A stretch of 64,000 nt of DNA, taken from contig BAXO01000015.1 of assembly GCA_001310555.1 (NCBI GenBank), forward strand, positions 12,246-76,245, given 5' to 3'. Below are positions 42,218 through 53,308 of the stretch, in pieces (within the stretch, counting starts at the first letter, position 1; each line of letters starts with the position of its first letter). The position numbers and the translations under genes are program-made. The DNA is from Bacillus sp. JCM 19058. Lineage in GTDB: Bacteria > Bacillota > Bacilli > Bacillales_H > Bacillaceae_D. Below the pieces are notes generated by a model that saw only the letters and a program-made list of their open reading frames with translations, did not search any database and was not told where the DNA came from.

Positions 42218-42854
42218 ATGACTTCAGAGCAATTAGCTATTTTTGATGAAACATTTAAACGGATCGGTTCAGCCTCACGCGATGACGTTCATCGTCAAGG
42301 GCTTTGGCATGAAACGTTTCATTGCTGGATTATCGGATATGATGACAGCGGTGCTTACGTGGATTTGCAGCTGCGTAGCCCTGACAAGCTGATTTTCCAA
42401 ACTGCTATGACATTACAGCGGCCGGCACATCCTTGCCCATGAGACAAAGGAGGATGGCCTGCGCGAGCTTGAGGAGGAGCTCGGTATAACGGCAGACATC
42501 GAGATGCTTTACCCGGTCGGAGTCGTACCTTGTCAATTAACTAAAGGTGAAAACTTCATCGACAATGAGTTTTGTCACGTGTTTGTTTATGAAGCGTCTT
42601 TTCCGTTGGAGGCTTATCAAGTGCAGGAGGATGAGGTTTGCGGAATGTTTCGTGTCCGGTGGGAGGAGTTTCGCCGCCTGCTGGAGGGGCAGAGTGACAC
42701 GATGGCAGCAAAGGGAATTGTCGTAGGAGAGAGGCGCGTATGCTCGAGAGTGATCGGTAGAGAGGAGCTCGTGCCGCATAGCCGAGTGTATGTAAAAAAA
42801 ATTAAAGAAGCCTTCGAGCAGCTCATAAGCAAAAAAACTGCAAGAATAATGTAA
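42218..42854 (+). CDS. Nudix hydrolase, isopentenyl-diphosphate isomerase-like (frameshifted)
   Basis: About 212 residues. The N-terminus ETFKRIGSASRDDVHRQGLW and HETFHCWII matches the YfcD/IDI-like Nudix branch. The Nudix box is GHILAHETKEDGLRELEEEL, followed by GI. Two missing C residues (near 42392 and 42429) break the frame between PDK and DFPNCYDITAAGHILAHE. The C-terminal frame is intact. Substrate unknown. Confidence 0.83.
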
Positions 42855-42895
42855 CTGTTGGCGAACTGCCATTTTCATTCTTTAAGTTAAGCTTT

Positions 42896-42936
42896 ATCTT
42901 AAAAAGGGACATGGGGTGGGAGCTCCTTTTTAAGAT
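42896..42936. terminator. Bidirectional terminator between convergent genes
   Basis: ATCTTAAAAAGG (42896-42907) pairs perfectly with CCTTTTTAAGAT (42925-42936) around a GC-rich loop. It separates the Nudix gene from the minus-strand phosphatase. Confidence 0.75.
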
Positions 42937-42958
42937 GGTTCAGCTTACGTAAAGCCAT

Positions 42959-43499
42959 TCACTTCCATATCCTCTTCACATTTGCTGATTCGGCACTAAG
43001 CTGTAATAGAAAAACGTCTGGATTACTAAGGGCTTTCCATTCTGCAAATCCGAACTCGCGGTTGTAGGAGTGCAGCAATAAGGCGAGTAAATTACCGTGA
43101 GTCACGATCGCAATGCTTTTTTCGCGAATTGATACCACTTCCTCAATAACAGCTGTTGCCCGTTTCATCGCCGTTCTGCCAGATTCACCACCTGGGAAGG
43201 CTAATTCTAGATCCAGAAACGATTCCTCCAGCTTTTTTTTGCCAATCGGGAAGCTGAGTCGTGCTTAAAATACGTTCTGAAAGACGGGGCTCAGACTCAA
43301 TCGTCAGCTTTTTGTTTTCTGCCAGAGGCGTTACCGATTGCACGGCTCGCGTAAATGGACTGGAAATGATGCGTTCCACCGGAGTGCGAATGAAATAACG
43401 GGCTAAATCATTTGCTTGCCGAAGACCTTCTTCTGTTAGCTTTGCTTCCGGGGGCTGTCCCTCCGCTTGACAGTGCCTAATTAAATAAATGTTTTTCAT
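42959..43499 (-). CDS. Histidine phosphatase family protein (phosphoglycerate-mutase-like), frameshifted
   Basis: The phospho-acceptor motif LIRHCQAEG lies at residue 6 and the second catalytic His in IVTHGNLLAL near residue 135. SSPFTRAVQSV is the usual branch-forming helix. Removing one base from T8 at 43233-43240 joins the halves (WQKKLEESFLDLELAFPGGE). About 180 residues. Substrate not predictable. It starts at 43499, 16 bases after the serine hydrolase gene, so the two are probably co-transcribed. Confidence 0.86.
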
Positions 43500-43515
43500 G
43501 TTGGCTTCCTTCCTT

Positions 43516-44658
43516 TCACGATTGAGATTCCGGTTGCAAGGGGTAGGCTAGCGAGCAATTACCCTCCAGCTTTTCATGAATAAAGCTTCTGATCGCGCGG
43601 ATGCTAGTATTTTCCCGACTCGGATGCACTCGGTTCGTTAAAAGAATAATGACTTGATTCAAGGCGGGGCATAGCATGATGCTTGTCCCGGTGAAGCCGT
43701 AATGTCCAACAATTTTATCAAAATTCGAGCGTTCGTATATCGCCCACCCATACCCTCTTGCTTCATTTAGGCGGTCGGTCTGGTTCATTATTGACTGCCT
43801 AATCAGCTCTCTGCCAAGCACTTGCCTTCCGTGAAACCTTCCTCCTGCCATCACCGCGGCGCAAAAATTGGCCAGATCTGAAATAGTCGAAAAGAGGCCG
43901 GCATGCCCGGCAACTCCGTTTAGGATGGCCGCATTTTCATCGTGCACGCTTCCTCTTTGACACGTTTGTTCCGTTTCCCGGTATTCGGTTGCGGCAATCC
44001 TGTCAATCAGGTGAGGAGCAGGTTGAAACATCGTATCCTTCATTTTTAGCAAGCTCCAAATGTTGTGCTGGAGGTATGCTCCTAGCGAGGAGCCGCTCAC
44101 TCGCTCAACGATTTCCCCGAGAACAACAAACCCACGGTTGCTGTAAAGCACTTGGGACCCCGGGGCGTATTCGAAAGGCTCGTTGCCGATTCCTTCACGA
44201 ATCATTGGCTTGGAATGACCGTATTGCTTTAAAAAGGTCCTTGCGGGCAAGCCGCCACTATGCGTTAACAGCTGTGAGACGGTAACGGCCCCGAGTGGAC
44301 ATCTCTCGTACTCATGAAGGTAAGAGCGAATAGGGGCATCCAGTTGAATTCGGCTTTTATGAATGAGGTCAATTATCGCCGGCCAAGTGGCGACAACTTT
44401 AGTTAGTGAGGCAATATCGTAGATCGTGTCAATGCGATTCTTAATTTTATCGGGAACGATTTGCAAGTGGCCAAACGACTGTTTCATGATTACCTGTCCT
44501 TTATGAGCAATCAAAATAGCGGCACCAGGAATATCATTCATCGTGGCCTTATGCAAATAACCCTCGATTTCACTAATGACTTGTCCATTGACTGATTGTT
44601 GTGGGCAGGGTGCCGGCTCATTTTCGAAGTATTCCCAGCTGTTTACAGGTTCGTTCAA
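43516..44658 (-). CDS. Serine hydrolase, beta-lactamase/PBP4* family
   Basis: Class C beta-lactamase-like fold: S-x-x-K in ASLTKVV near residue 95, Y-x-N in LYSNRGFVV, and HYGFTGTS in place of the third motif. No signal peptide, so probably cytosolic. The best start is TTG 44658 after GGGAGG; the frame extends upstream without a ribosome site. About 380 residues and intact. Relatives include esterases and muropeptide-processing enzymes such as those near murQ; the true substrate is unknown. It is transcribed away from the LacI gene. Confidence 0.83.
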   Translation of the reverse strand: MNEPVNSWEYFENEPAPCPQQSVNGQVISEIEGYLHKATMNDIPGAAILIAHKGQVIMKQSFGHLQIVPDKIKNRIDTIYDIASLTKVVATWPAIIDLIHKSRIQLDAPIRSYLHEYERCPLGAVTVSQLLTHSGGLPARTFLKQYGHSKPMIREGIGNEPFEYAPGSQVLYSNRGFVVLGEIVERVSGSSLGAYLQHNIWSLLKMKDTMFQPAPHLIDRIAATEYRETEQTCQRGSVHDENAAILNGVAGHAGLFSTISDLANFCAAVMAGGRFHGRQVLGRELIRQSIMNQTDRLNEARGYGWAIYERSNFDKIVGHYGFTGTSIMLCPALNQVIILLTNRVHPSRENTSIRAIRSFIHEKLEGNCSLAYPLQPESQS

Positions 44659-44789
44659 GTGGATAAACCTCCCGGACAGATAGTTGCTGTTTTTTCTATA
44701 ATGCCATCGGACATGACCGATGTAAATGAAAATCAAAAAAAATTGTTGCAAGGTTCAAGGTACAATGATAAATTATAAATGACGATAAA

Positions 44790-44801
44790 GTAAGCGTTTA
44801 C
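44790..44801 (+). promoter_or_regulatory. LacI-type operator before the lacI-family gene
   Basis: GTAAGCGTTTAC differs by one base from the perfect palindrome GTAAACGTTTAC at 45949. It overlaps the leader of the regulator gene, so autoregulation is likely. Confidence 0.6.
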
Positions 44802-44816
44802 GTAAAGGTGATGACA

Positions 44817-45831
44817 ATGAAGCCGCCTACAATTAAAGATGTTGCGATCCAGGCTAATGTATCGATTGCAACCGTTAGTAGAATTTTGAATAAGCAGCCT
44901 GGATATTCCGAGGCGACAAAAGCAAAGGTAATGAAAGTCATTAGAGACATCGGTTTTCATCCGAACGGGATCGCACGAGGGTTAATAAATAATCGCACGA
45001 ATACAATCGGTGTGTTGCTCCCGGAGCTCGGCAGTTCCTTCTCGTCAAAAGTGTTGGATGGAATAGAGGAATGCGCTCATGAGAATCATTTCAGTACGAT
45101 AGTTTGTAACACGGGACCGAGCGGAAAACGTACGCTCGAATATATGAACGTTCTTAGGGAAAAGAAAGTAGATGGCTTAGTCTTTGCTAGTGCGATGCTG
45201 CAAACAGAATCGTATCAAGAGGCACTCTCTTTGGAAATACCGATGATTCTATTGTCGTCTATGTCCTATCGTCATGCCATTCCATACGTCAAGGTTGATG
45301 ATAAGCAGGCTGCATACCACGCGACGAGCTATCTTATTGAAAACGGACATACAAAAATTGCCATGATCAGCGGTCCGAAGTCGGATGAGCTCGCCGGCTT
45401 GCCAAGATACAAAGGCTTTAAAAAAAGCGCTCCTCGATCATGGACTCACTGTCGATGAAAAGTTAATCGTTTACGGTAATTTCGATTTTCATTCCGGAAA
45501 AGCTTGTATGAATGAGCTGTTAGCTTATGAAGGCGAGTTTACAGCGATTTTTGCTGCTAGTGATGATATGGCTATAGGGGCGCTGTCCGAAGGGTATGAA
45601 CGCAATTTACACGTTCCAGACGATTTTTCTATTATCGGATATGACAATACCCAAATTGCAGAAATGGCGATTCCGCCTCTGACAACGGTCGGGCAGCCGC
45701 TCACAGAGATGGGAAGGGTCGCGATTCTTAAATTGATCGAAATGATAAACAGTAAAAAAAACGTCGCAAGCTCCGTAATGGCTCACGAAATTATTGAAAG
45801 GAAAACCGTGAAAAACCTCACCAGCCAATAA
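44817..45831 (+). CDS. LacI-family transcriptional regulator (frameshifted)
   Basis: The helix-turn-helix PTIKDVAIQANVSIATVSRI is at the N-terminus, followed by the hinge GIARGLINN and a sugar-binding domain (TIGVLLPELGSSFSSKVLDG, DGLVFASAML, HTKIAMISGPK, FSIIGYDNTQIAEMAIPPLT). One base removed from A7 at 45420-45426 joins the frames (GFKKALLDHGLTVDEK). ATG 44817 or 44811 after AAAGGTG. Matching operators lie before its own gene and before the binding-protein gene at 46161, which it probably represses. Confidence 0.9.
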
Positions 45832-45948
45832 TTTAACGGGTTGTGACTTTTAGGAGAAACGTATGCCTGGCTTGTCAACCTAATTGGCAGAAGCCCGATT
45901 ACCACGATGGTTTAGCTTGCTGAAAACGAACTTCGCTAGGACTTTTTC

Positions 45949-46028
45949 GTAAACGTTTACTCAAATAATGGACAATTACTGAGTTGATTAACAGATTAAA
46001 TATTGAAAAATATAGAGAAACCGTTTAC
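45949..46028 (+). promoter_or_regulatory. Pair of LacI-type operators upstream of the orphan binding protein
   Basis: GTAAACGTTTAC at 45949-45960 is a perfect 12-bp palindrome. GAAACCGTTTAC at 46017-46028 matches it in 10 of 12 positions. Their centres are 68 bp apart. The remainder of the 329-bp intergenic region (45832-46160) shows no gene. Confidence 0.6.
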
Positions 46029-46160
46029 CTTTTGAGCAGAATTAGCATAACCATAACAGGTAGAGTGTAAGAACGGTGTGAGGGCGGCAAAATAAGGTAC
46101 GAGTCGCTTTATGAGATAGATAGAGGGAAGCACACGATAATTACAAAGGGGGAAGGGTAA

Positions 46161-47462
46161 ATGAGAGTTCGATTTTTTCAAACGGGTTATGTGTTGGTTT
46201 TTCTGTTAATTACAGCCGCTTGCGGTGCGGAGCCTAGCAACGAGAAGGCCGAGAGCGAGGAGGGGCTTGATGAGCAGGAGCCGGTTACAGTAACAATTGC
46301 GACGACTTATGACAGCGAGTGGTTAGAGGAAATGAAGCCTCAGATCGAGGAGGAATTACCGCATATTACAATTGAATTTATGGAAATGCCGTTTGTCGAT
46401 CAGGATGAATTTACCGATGCCGTTTTTACCGGACATATTCCCGATATTATTCCGGCACAGGAGCAGCGTCGTGACTTTATGCTGATGAGAGATTTTGAGC
46501 TCGAATATGACTTTGAATATATTATTAAAGAGAAGGACTTCGACTTATCGGTTTATGATGAGGAAATTATAGAAAGCTTCCGAAACGCAACTCCGACCGG
46601 TGGGATTGTTGCACTTCCACACCAATCGAATTACTTTGCTTTACATTATAATAAAGACATTTTTGATCGCTTTGGAGTCGATTATCCCAATGAGTCCATG
46701 ACTTGGTTTGAAGTGCTTGATTTGGCCGCTGAGCTTACGCGAGAGGAGGACGGAGTTGAGTACTATGGCTTCTCCTTTAATTCTTGGCTAGCCTGGTTTA
46801 TCTTTACCCAATTCGAACAAAACTTTATCGATCCTGACACAAACGAGGTCAATGTAACCCAATCTGAAGCGATAGACCAGATATTTAGAATGCTCGAACG
46901 CTATGCGTCCATACCTGGGAATGTTCCGAATGGGGAATGGGGTGGTACGTTCGAAGATGGAAACGTGGCGATGGATGCTGGCTGGGCTCGAACGTGGGCA
47001 GTGGAGGAAGGGATCGAAGGAGTAAACTTCGATTTTGCGCCGTTCCCGACGTGGGAAGAAAATAAAGGTATCGGCGTAGAACCGAATGCAACAGCCTGGA
47101 TGATTACTAGTACGAGTGAGCATAAGGAAGCCGCTTTTGATGTTCTCGCTTATATAACATCGCCTGAAGCACGCCTGCCGGAAATACGAAAAGGTCGTGT
47201 ACCTGCTTTTGCCGATCCGGAAATAAGGGATCAATTCCTGGCCGATGTGGAAGGTGCAGAAAATTATCATTTAGAGGCGCTGTATGCTTTAACGCCATCA
47301 GCCGGACCTCCTGAAATTAGCCGTTTTGAGAATAATGCCCCTTTGCGTGAAATGATGGAGAAGTATGTCCTTGAACATCAGGGAGAAGATCCGACTTCCT
47401 TTTTGCGAGAGGTTGAGACGGTAATTGAAAATTACGTAATCGAACAAGAAAAGCTGCAATAA
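46161..47462 (+). CDS. Sugar-binding lipoprotein, orphan
   Basis: Intact, 433 residues, lipoprotein signal ending LITAAC. Same subfamily as the proteins at 6185 and 7790: FALHYNKDIFDRFGVDYP, MTWFEVLDLAAELT, FIDPDTNEVNVTQSEA, TSEHKEAAFDVLAYI. ATG follows AAGGGGGAAGGG. No permease or ATPase gene is nearby. The upstream LacI gene and its operators suggest control by a sugar ligand. Confidence 0.88.
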   Translation: MRVRFFQTGYVLVFLLITAACGAEPSNEKAESEEGLDEQEPVTVTIATTYDSEWLEEMKPQIEEELPHITIEFMEMPFVDQDEFTDAVFTGHIPDIIPAQEQRRDFMLMRDFELEYDFEYIIKEKDFDLSVYDEEIIESFRNATPTGGIVALPHQSNYFALHYNKDIFDRFGVDYPNESMTWFEVLDLAAELTREEDGVEYYGFSFNSWLAWFIFTQFEQNFIDPDTNEVNVTQSEAIDQIFRMLERYASIPGNVPNGEWGGTFEDGNVAMDAGWARTWAVEEGIEGVNFDFAPFPTWEENKGIGVEPNATAWMITSTSEHKEAAFDVLAYITSPEARLPEIRKGRVPAFADPEIRDQFLADVEGAENYHLEALYALTPSAGPPEISRFENNAPLREMMEKYVLEHQGEDPTSFLREVETVIENYVIEQEKLQ

Positions 47463-47523
47463 TTAATGGTGAAGGGCCGACGCTAGAATCAAATTCATTG
47501 TTACCAAAAAAAAGCTGAAAAGA

Positions 47524-47555
47524 TGAAGTCAGATCGCATTAGCGATCTGACTTCA
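47524..47555. terminator. Perfect 14-bp hairpin between convergent transcripts
   Basis: Arms 47524-47537 and 47542-47555 are exact reverse complements with the tetraloop ATTA. On the minus strand a T8 tract follows about 8 bases later, so it could end the CobN operon as well as the binding-protein transcript. Confidence 0.7.
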
Positions 47556-47630
47556 CTCGTTGATAAAGCGTAGAAAGAGCTCATGACGAGAACCTGATGA
47601 TTCCTCAATACCTATACGACGAAACGGTCG

Positions 47631-50600
47631 CTATGACTCGATGTCGCTTTCTAGCTCTAAATACTTTTGCTTAAGCTGCCTCAGCTGTTCGTCGGTCGCC
47701 TGCCAATATTGGCGCTTGTCGCTCTCGAGTAATGTTTCGATCATCTCGTGATAGGCATAGCGATTATTCGCTTCCATCTGTTTACTACGTTCCTCGTCCG
47801 CAATGTACGTTTCGTGCAAGGCAGAGAAAACCCAAGGTGCGACTTTATTCGTCGTCGCTGCAATTCCGAGCACATTCTCAAAACGCTGGGCAATTTTTTG
47901 GGCCCCGTGATAGGAATGTTCGAGTAAAGCGTCGATCCATTTCGGGTTGAGCAGTCGGGTTCGAACCCCTCGCTCGATGGATTGTTCGGCATCTTCCGTC
48001 TGGATAACTTCGCTTGTCGTATCGGTAATGTAACTTCCGGTCGTTCCCCTTTAATCGTTTCAATTGCCTTGGACAGCCCGCCAAAAAAAGCCGTAGTAAT
48101 CATCAATATCAATCATTTCATACTCGTGATTGCTCCTGAGCTGGGAGACGATGTCGATGGCTTCAAGGTGAGACTGAAACAGCTTCTCCATCTTCTGACC
48201 GTGGTGCTTATTGCTGTACATATGCTGGACTGATTGATTGTACATAGCTCCAAGCTGTTCTTCATCTGACCAGTTTTTGGTTTCAATCATTTTGGAGATG
48301 CCCGTGCCGTACTCTCCTTCGGCTGGACCAAAAATCCTTGCACAGGCGAGGTCAAAGGCTTCGTCGTGTGGATAGCCATCCTTCAGTAGCCTTATGTACA
48401 GCTGGTTTGTCTGGCGTTTAAAGAAATTGTTCTCCTCTGGTTCATCCAACTGGGCGACTCGTTGAAAGAGTTCGTGTAACTCCTCTACGACGGTTGGAAA
48501 CATATCCCGGAAAACGCCGGAAATATTCACGACAACGTTCAGACGCGGACGGCTCAACTCTGCAAGGGGAATGATCTCATAAATCGTTTGAAAACGGTTT
48601 TTTTGTGAGCCAAGCCTGACACCTAAGTAATGCAAAATTTGACCGATCGTCTCCCCCTGTGTCCGGGCCGTCTCGATTCCCCATAGAATGATAGCCGTTG
48701 TCTCAGGGTATTTTCGTTTATCGGAGTAGTAAAGAGATATCGTCCGGCGGGCAATCTCTTCGCCTCGTTTGATTGCTGATTCACTTGGGACATCGCGCGG
48801 GTCGAGCTGGTACATGTTTCGGCCCGTCGGCAATATTTCAGGATAGCGCATGACATCGCCTGCTAATTTTACCGGGATGTATGTTCCGTTTAACCCATGC
48901 AACAAAGCCTCGAGCTCATTATTTGACAAGGCTGCTTCATAGGCACGTTTTCCGAAGTTTAATGTTTTTTTTAGCTCGGCTGCAACCGAATATTCGGCCT
49001 CCGGTATTTCTCCACTTTGGAGGAATGCTTTGACAGCTCGCTCCGCCATTTCATCAAGGTGAGCAAGCCGCTCGGTATCATTTTCGGTTAGTAATCGGTC
49101 ATAGTCCAGTTCCTTGTCACGGGCAAGCAATCGACGTAATGAAGGTACGTCCGCCCGGTCGTGCCGCAGGACAAAGGACATGTACTTTGTCGCGTCATCA
49201 CACGAAAACCCTTGACCGAGCACGTGCAATCCTTGCGGAATAAGCGAGCGCTGCATGCGATACAATTCTTGTTCTATTCCTTCGAGACGTAAAGGCTTAA
49301 ACTCTAATTGCCGCGCTAGCTCCTTTATTTGCTCCCAGATTGTCGCGCAACGTTCTGAGTCCATTTGCTTCGCATCACGGTATTCGTGAATTAACCTCTC
49401 TAAAGCTGCATATTCTCCGTACAATTCGCCTTCGACAAACGGAGGGGCGTGATAGCTAAGCAAAGTAGCGTGTGAGCGCCTTTTGGCGATCATTCCTTCC
49501 GAAGAATTGCCGACGTAGTAATAATAAAAGTGGGGCAGGTCGCTGACAAATTGGTCGGGAAAGCAATTCTTTGACATTCCGTTCTCTTTCCCAGGTAAAA
49601 ACTCGAGTGTTCCGTGTGTTCCGATATGAATAATTGCATCGGCGGAAAACTCTTCACGCAGCCACTGATAAAAAGCTGCGTATTGATGGGGAGGGGGCAG
49701 CTGTCCATCGTGATACACGCTTTCGGGATGCTCATGAATCCCACGCGTCGGCTGCAAACCTATAAAAAGGTTACCATTTAGCATTCCAGGAATTAAAAAA
49801 CGTTCCCCTTCAGTCATGACCGTTCCGGGAATGCTTCCCCACTGGGCGATGAGCTCTTCACGCCAGCCTTTTGTGGCAAAATTGCGTTCATATGCCGCTT
49901 TGTCATATCGCAGCAACGTATCATTGCCGGTTTCATCGGCCCACTTCCCAGAATTAACAAGCTGCCCGTCCAAAAAAAATGAGCCTGTAATTGATTAGCG
50001 GAATACTCGTCCACTTGGTAGCCGGCATTTTTTAGCTCAGTTAGTAAAACCGATATGGACGAAAAAGTATCTAAAAACGAACCGCCGAATAGGCCACCTT
50101 CTCCAGGAGGTAATTGTACCCGATAATAGCAATTCTTTTTGCGGCGTTCGTTTTTTCTGGAGAACGAGCCATTTTTTGATCCGTGAGATGAGGTAATCGG
50201 CACGTTCCTCGATTAGCTCCAGATCCTTTATTTCGATCTGGTACGTTTCGTCATACCCTTTATGCTGCAAGGCAGCGATTGGATACGTTTCAATATTTCC
50301 GTCCAGCTCAGGCAGTACGACATTAACGAGAAAATCGGAAGGGGAAAGTCGGTTAGCTTTCTCCCAGGCGTCTATTTCCATTCGCGAAAGAAAGAACGGG
50401 TGAAGAATTGGCGCGCCTAGTTGTTCGAGCAATTCGACAATTTGTGGTGCTGCATGTCCGCGCGGACCACCACCTAAACGAAAGCCTAAACAATTAATGA
50501 TGAGACTCGCTGTTTTGCCCGGATGTGTTAGGAGCTTCCGTAATCGCTCCACGTTTACTTGCATCGTACTCGTAAACCCGATCGGAAGGACGTTGGCGAT

Positions 50601-51328
50601 CGGCTTGATTTTACTAATAAGCTCTGCGACAACTCCAGATGTAGAAACACGCGAATGATAGGCTAAGTAAAACAAAGCGATGACTGGCTTGCTGGCGTCG
50701 AATGCTTCATGCTCCGCATACGTGTCGACACTTTTAAAGAATTGCTTGCTGTCTGGAGCAATGATGCCTAGGCCATCGTACGCTGCCGGCTCATTTGGCT
50801 GGGGAAAGTCAATATTCCCGTATGTACGACCAAGAAAGTAAATGAGCTGCTGCCAATTGTAAATTCCTGACGCTTTCCAATATGCATGATCGTCTCGTAA
50901 CGCTTTAGCTCTTGCTTCTTTTCTGCTACAGCTTCTGCACATAGCTGGGCAAGAACTCCATCAGCCAGTGACAGCTTCATCGTCGTGCGATTCACGGCAA
51001 TTTCCGTGCCGCGCAGCGACCCTAAGCGGATGTATTGCTCCAACTCTGAGCCGTTTAACATAAGTGAGATCTGCTCCGTTCCCGTGGCATTGCACCGCTT
51101 AACCAATTTTTCCACGGTAGTCGCATTAGCTCCATGCGGATCGTATATAAACAAGTCTGTTACTTCTACCGCACGTTCAAAGCGTTGCCACTGTTTGGCA
51201 GACAGCGGCTGGTCGATATGAAACAGCACGACTCCAAACACCTTTGATAGTTAGAAGCTAATTGCTGATGGACAGCAGCAATGCTTGATAAGGTCGAGTA
51301 GGACGTTGTTGCTACAATTATTTGCATA
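47631..51328 (-). CDS. CobN-like chelatase large subunit (frameshifted)
   Basis: About 1230 residues, the normal size for CobN/ChlH metal-chelatase large subunits that hold the tetrapyrrole and the metal. The hallmark HIGTHGTLEFLPGKE is present, with GMLNGNLFIGLQPTRGIHEH, ILPTGRNMYQLDPRDVPS, ILWGIETARTQGETIGQIL and PRLNVVVNISGVFRDMFP. ATG 51328 follows GGGAGG (MQIIVATTSYSTLSSIAAV). At least five frame changes are needed (near 51235, 50870, 50060, 49980 and 48070-47740). It is the last gene of a Zur-box-controlled set with ChlI- and ChlD-like ATPases. No cobalamin synthesis genes or B12 riboswitch are present, so cobalt insertion into corrin is doubtful; zinc handling is a better guess. Confidence 0.87.
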
Positions 51329-51381
51329 TAGGTTGCCTCCCTCTGAAAGAGCTAAATGCCAGATTTTAACTAAAATACTCC

Positions 51382-53308
51382 TTATGTATGGGTAAATGAA
51401 CGTTTAACTGCGGAGCGGATGACCGCTGTCATGTGCGCTGCATCGATATTTTCTAAACGAACGTACTGCGCATTCATTGCTTTTGCAAGCTTTTCGGCCA
51501 GCTGGAGCCTGATAAATCCTTGCTCAGTGTCGATCACTAAAGCTTGTATTCCAGTCGCGCCTATCGTTTCTCCCATTTTCCTGCTTTCTGAGATGGTTTC
51601 TTGAACGGATAAGCCTTGCTTTAAGCCGACATTGGCTTTACCATCCGTTAGCACGATGAGGATTGGAATCATGTCCGGATCACGTCGTTTTTCCTGACGT
51701 AATCGTTCATAGCCTTTTTTTTAATCCGTGTGAAAGCGGTGTTCTTCCGCCAGTTGGCAGGACGCGTAGCTGTTTTTCGGCTAATTCAATACTTCGTGTA
51801 ATTGGCAGTATTTCTTGCGCTTCTCCTTGGCGGAAAGCGACCATTCCGACACGGTCTCGTTTTTGATACGCATCGTGCAGCAAGGAGAAAATGGCCCCCT
51901 TCACAGCTTTCATTCGTTGCATTGCAGCCATCGAGCGGCTAGCGTCGACAACGAACAGCATAGTTAAGCCGATACGTTTTTCCCGTAATTTATAGCGCAA
52001 ATCGCTGCCCGTAATCTTCCATGCAGTCCGGCCGTTTGCTTCTCTCATGTTTTGAAAGGGCGCAGCAGCCCGCAACGTCGCACTGAGCGCTATATCTCTG
52101 TCTTTCCCTTTCCTGAAGGTTGCTTTCACGTAACGGCCTTGCTTCGTTTCGGAATGGGCTCTGCTTCGTTTGCCAGAGCGAATTCGCTCCGGCAAAGTAC
52201 CTCCGTTATCTAGAAAATACTTGAACTGCATGGCTTCTCCGATTTGATCGACCGATTCAGACGCCTTAGTTTTTTTTGCCGTTCATCCAGCATTTGACTG
52301 TTTGCTGCCTCTTCCAGGTGAAGGGTGTCTTGATTTCGGTTGGGTGGGGCAGAGTATTCAGGAGTAGCGGGGTCATCATCTCCGAAAGGCGGATTCGCCT
52401 GTTGTTCTGAGAGCCCTGTTGGCTGCTCTTCATGTTTTCCACGACGTACCCGATGCGAAAGGACGTACTCTGCAGCCTGGCGAATATGAGCGGCATCCAC
52501 TTCAGTCCGCTTTTCCAAAGCGGCAATCGCTTTCGCTGCTTCTACTAAATAAACGTCGGCACGGTGGCCGGTACAGTTGGATTGTATTGAAACAGTGGCG
52601 GCCAGCTGTAGGAGTGAATCACCGACGGTCATTTCGTCCAGACGTGTTTGTGCCTCACGAATCGTCGTCTGAAGCCGCCGCGTTTCCTCAGCCCATTCCG
52701 CGCTAAAGCTGGAGCGATTTTGCTCATACGCAATTGCATTTCTAACGATTTGTCGGCGAACCGCAGCATCGTGCTCAGGCGGCATCGGTACCACCATACC
52801 GAAATGGTCGGATAAGCCTGGGGCTAATTCACCCTCCTCAATATTCATCGTTGCAACAAGTAAGCACTCGGTCGAATACGAAGCGGACATACCCTTTAGT
52901 TCAACGTTAAAGCTCCTGTCCGTTATCGCCTGTACAATCAAATGGCTTTTTGCTTCGTCTAATAAATGGATATCGTCCACGGATAAGATATGTCCGTGTG
53001 CTTCGGCGAGTAATCCGGGTCGATGCTTCATTTCTCCTTTTTTTGAGCGCCTGTTCGAAGTCTATTTGGCCAAGCAGGCGGTCTTCTGTGAGATTCAGCG
53101 GCACTTCGACGCATCGCTTTGAGCGGAATAAGGAGGAAAAGCTACGGGCAAGTACGGTTTTTCCAGTTCCTTTTTCTCCGGTTAATAGGACACTGTGCAA
53201 ACGGTGGTTGACAGCGAGCATCAAAAGCGCCTGCTTTGCTTTTAACTGGCCGGCTACGGCGCAGAAGGGGAAAGGGGGCGGTCCTCCATTTAAATGTCGA
53301 CCTTGCAT
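51382..53308 (-). CDS. ChlD-like chelatase subunit: AAA domain plus von Willebrand A domain (frameshifted)
   Basis: About 640 residues. The N-terminal AAA+ domain has Walker A LTGEKGTGKT and a degenerate Walker B ILSVDDIHLL. An acidic/proline linker follows (GDDDPATPEYSAPP). The C-terminal VWA domain has the metal-binding site FVVDASRSM and ILIVLTDGKANVG. Frame breaks are at T7 53038-53044, T8 near 52269 and T8 51715-51722. In magnesium and cobalt chelatases, the D-type subunit pairs with an I-type ATPase ring to drive metal insertion by the large subunit. Its ATG overlaps the stop of the ChlI-like gene (TAATG). Confidence 0.87.

Noticed and set aside
46120..46140. CACACGATAATTACA near the binding-protein start, resembling the TTCACA boxes
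   Set aside because: It lacks the TT of both hexamers and lies almost at the ribosome site, so it does not fit the promoter layout seen elsewhere.
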